From: JALZHR01 sp036388475
Lineage (GTDB): Bacteria; Acidobacteriota; Blastocatellia; Pyrinomonadales; Pyrinomonadaceae
Direction of reading: 5' to 3'
DNA length: 64,000 nt
Assembly: GCA_036388475.1 (NCBI GenBank)
Contig: DASVRT010000053.1
Location: 62,001 to 126,000, forward strand
Each line of letters opens with the position of its first letter. The stretch's first letter is position 1. A program made the translations under genes and the position numbers. Positions 62,706 to 64,000 of the stretch are shown here, piece after piece. The notes below the pieces were generated by a model. It ran no database searches, was not told where the DNA came from, and saw nothing but the letters and a program-made list of their open reading frames with translations.

Positions 62706-62745
62706 TTTGTTTCGTTCGCGTAGATAAACCCGCGCGACAAACAAA
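62706..62745. promoter_or_regulatory. hairpin in the leader of the MATE gene
   Basis: TTTGTTTCGTTCGCG at 62706-62720 pairs with CGCGCGACAAACAAA at 62731-62745 with two bulges. A 6-codon frame ATG AAA ATA CTT GTC TCC TAA lies before it. It may influence expression of the exporter. Confidence 0.4.
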
Positions 62746-62789
62746 TCTCGCTTCGGTTTCGTTTCATAAATACAATATAGGTTTTTTAT

Positions 62790-64000
62790 ATGCAGCAAAG
62801 TTCGGAAAACTCTGTCTTGCCGACGGAGAATAATTCTTTTCGGTCTATCGTGCGCGAAGCTTTATTCGGCTCGCAGCGCGATTTTACGACGGGTTCAATC
62901 GGGCAGGCGATTTTCATTTTGTCCGTTCCGATGATTGTGGAAATGTTTGGCGAAAGCCTGTTTGCGCTGGTCGATATTTTCTTTGTCGCCAAATTGGGCG
63001 CGGATGCGGTGGCGGTCGTCGGTCTGACCGAATCGCTGATGGCTCTGATTTACGCCGTCGCCATCGGTTTGAGTATGGGCGCGACGGCGACCATCGCGCG
63101 TCGTATCGGCGAAAAAGACGCGGAAGGCGCGGCAAAATCGGCGGCGCACGTGATTTATCTCGGCGTCCTCGTCTCGCTCGTTATGAGCGCCGTCGGAATC
63201 ATTTTCGCGCCGGCGTTTCTGGCGCTGCTCGGCGCCGAGCCGCAGGTGGTCGAGATGGGAACGCCTTTTATGCGCGTGATGCTCGGCGGTAACGCGGCGG
63301 TCGTTTTTCTGTTTCTGCTCAACGCGATTTTTCGCGGCGCGGGCGATGCGGCGATTGCGATGCGCGTTTTGTGGCTGGCAAATTTGCTGAATATGATTCT
63401 CGCGCCGTGCTTTATTTTCGGCGTCTCGTTTTTTCCCGAAATGGGCGTCACGGGCGCGGCGGTCGGCACGACGATTGGGCGCGGCTGCGGCGTTTTGTTT
63501 GCGGCTTGGTATCTGTTTCGACCGGGCGGGCGCATTCACGTTGACCGCGAAAGCTGGCGGCTCGATGCCGGGCTTTTGTGGAAAATCATCAGGCTTTCTT
63601 CGACCGCCGTGCTACAATTTCTGATTGCGACGGCGAGCTGGAGCGCGCTGGTCAGGGTCGTCGCCGGATTCGGCAGCGAAGCGATTGCCGGTTACGTCAT
63701 CGCTTTGCGCGTCGTGATGTTCGCGTTGTTGCCGTCGGTCGGTTTGAGCAATGCGGCGGCGACTCTGGTCGGACAGAACTTGGGCGCGGGAAAACCGGAA
63801 AGGGCTGAAAAATCGGTCTGGAAAGCGGCTTACATCAATGCCGCCTTTCTCGGCGCGGTCAGTTTGCTTTTCCTGATATTCTCAAACCCGCTGGTCGGAT
63901 TTTTCACGTCTGACCCGAAGATTTTAGCTTACGGCACAGAATCTTTGGTGATTATCGCGTACGGTTTTGTGTTCTACGCTTTCGGGATGGTTCTGGAATC
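62790..64000 (+). CDS. MATE family efflux transporter, 5' part
   Basis: The frame starts at ATG 62790 and runs off the window end; 403 residues are visible. A polar 30-residue head leads to the first helix IGQAIFILSVPMIVEMFGES, then FFVAKLGADAVAVVGLTESL, MGATATIARRIGEKDAEGAA and GAGDAAIAMRVLW, the MatE repeat blocks. It pumps drugs or organic cations out with Na+ or protons. It follows the TetR-controlled operon, but its own leader lacks the operator. Confidence 0.88.
   Translation, partial: MQQSSENSVLPTENNSFRSIVREALFGSQRDFTTGSIGQAIFILSVPMIVEMFGESLFALVDIFFVAKLGADAVAVVGLTESLMALIYAVAIGLSMGATATIARRIGEKDAEGAAKSAAHVIYLGVLVSLVMSAVGIIFAPAFLALLGAEPQVVEMGTPFMRVMLGGNAAVVFLFLLNAIFRGAGDAAIAMRVLWLANLLNMILAPCFIFGVSFFPEMGVTGAAVGTTIGRGCGVLFAAWYLFRPGGRIHVDRESWRLDAGLLWKIIRLSSTAVLQFLIATASWSALVRVVAGFGSEAIAGYVIALRVVMFALLPSVGLSNAAATLVGQNLGAGKPERAEKSVWKAAYINAAFLGAVSLLFLIFSNPLVGFFTSDPKILAYGTESLVIIAYGFVFYAFGMVLE

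Overview
The window reads as a chromosomal segment of a Gram-negative bacterium, most likely an Acidobacteriota member near the Blastocatellia (subdivision 4). The assignment is inferred from family content (BshA for bacillithiol, a VWFA-related protein of the type common in Acidobacteriota, ClpA/ClpS, sigma-54 regulator, lipoprotein and secreted enzymes) and not from any marker gene. About 60 genes fill the window. There is no rRNA operon, transposase, phage gene or CRISPR array.

Layout. 0-9 kb: end of a sorbosone/glucose dehydrogenase-like gene, an ImmA/IrrE-like protein with a damaged zinc motif, bshA, an APC permease, a nucleotidyltransferase, a large secreted PIG-L deacetylase and a leftward DUF512 radical-SAM-like protein. 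9-21 kb: response regulator, VanZ-like protein, alanine dehydrogenase, a broken GH97 gene, an aldehyde dehydrogenase, an HtrA/Do protease, a zinc alcohol dehydrogenase, small cytosolic and membrane proteins, a tRNA-Met, a Tyr/Arg repeat protein and a CBS-DUF1508 protein. 21-33 kb: cation/proton antiporter, PEGA-TPR protein, hydrolase, second aldehyde dehydrogenase, an Lrp/AsnC regulator with a visible operator next to an EamA exporter, Uma2, alaS and recX. 33-47 kb: esterases, truB, several secreted proteins, an M43 metalloprotease, an O-antigen ligase and a TPR/sigma-54 activator. 47-64 kb: a GH63-like glucosidase, VWA protein and glucose dehydrogenase; a clpS - pentapeptide - clpA - nudix run; a serine hydrolase; a Gly/Ser/Lys-rich repeat protein; a flavin monooxygenase; a TetR regulator with matching operators before itself and before a two-gene membrane operon; and the start of a MATE exporter.

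The most unusual content is not a gene. The window is peppered with period-7 tandem repeats (units such as gaattac, gataact, gcaaaat, caaattt). Most sit as two inverted arms just after stop codons, but several lie inside reading frames, where three consecutive 7-mers add a 7-residue peptide. One copy in truB is flanked by a 12-bp direct duplication, as if it had been inserted. Two other loci carry degenerate 21-bp tandem arrays directly after the stop codons of leftward genes, and a 142-bp element has 32-bp inverted arms. Together these suggest an active short-repeat system that seeds gene ends and sometimes enters coding sequence.

Working links between genes: Lrp/AsnC probably represses its own promoter and the adjacent exporter; the TetR protein probably controls itself and the ABA4-like/membrane pair; ClpS delivers substrates to ClpA; the glucosidase and glucose dehydrogenase may act in sequence on glucans or glycosides.
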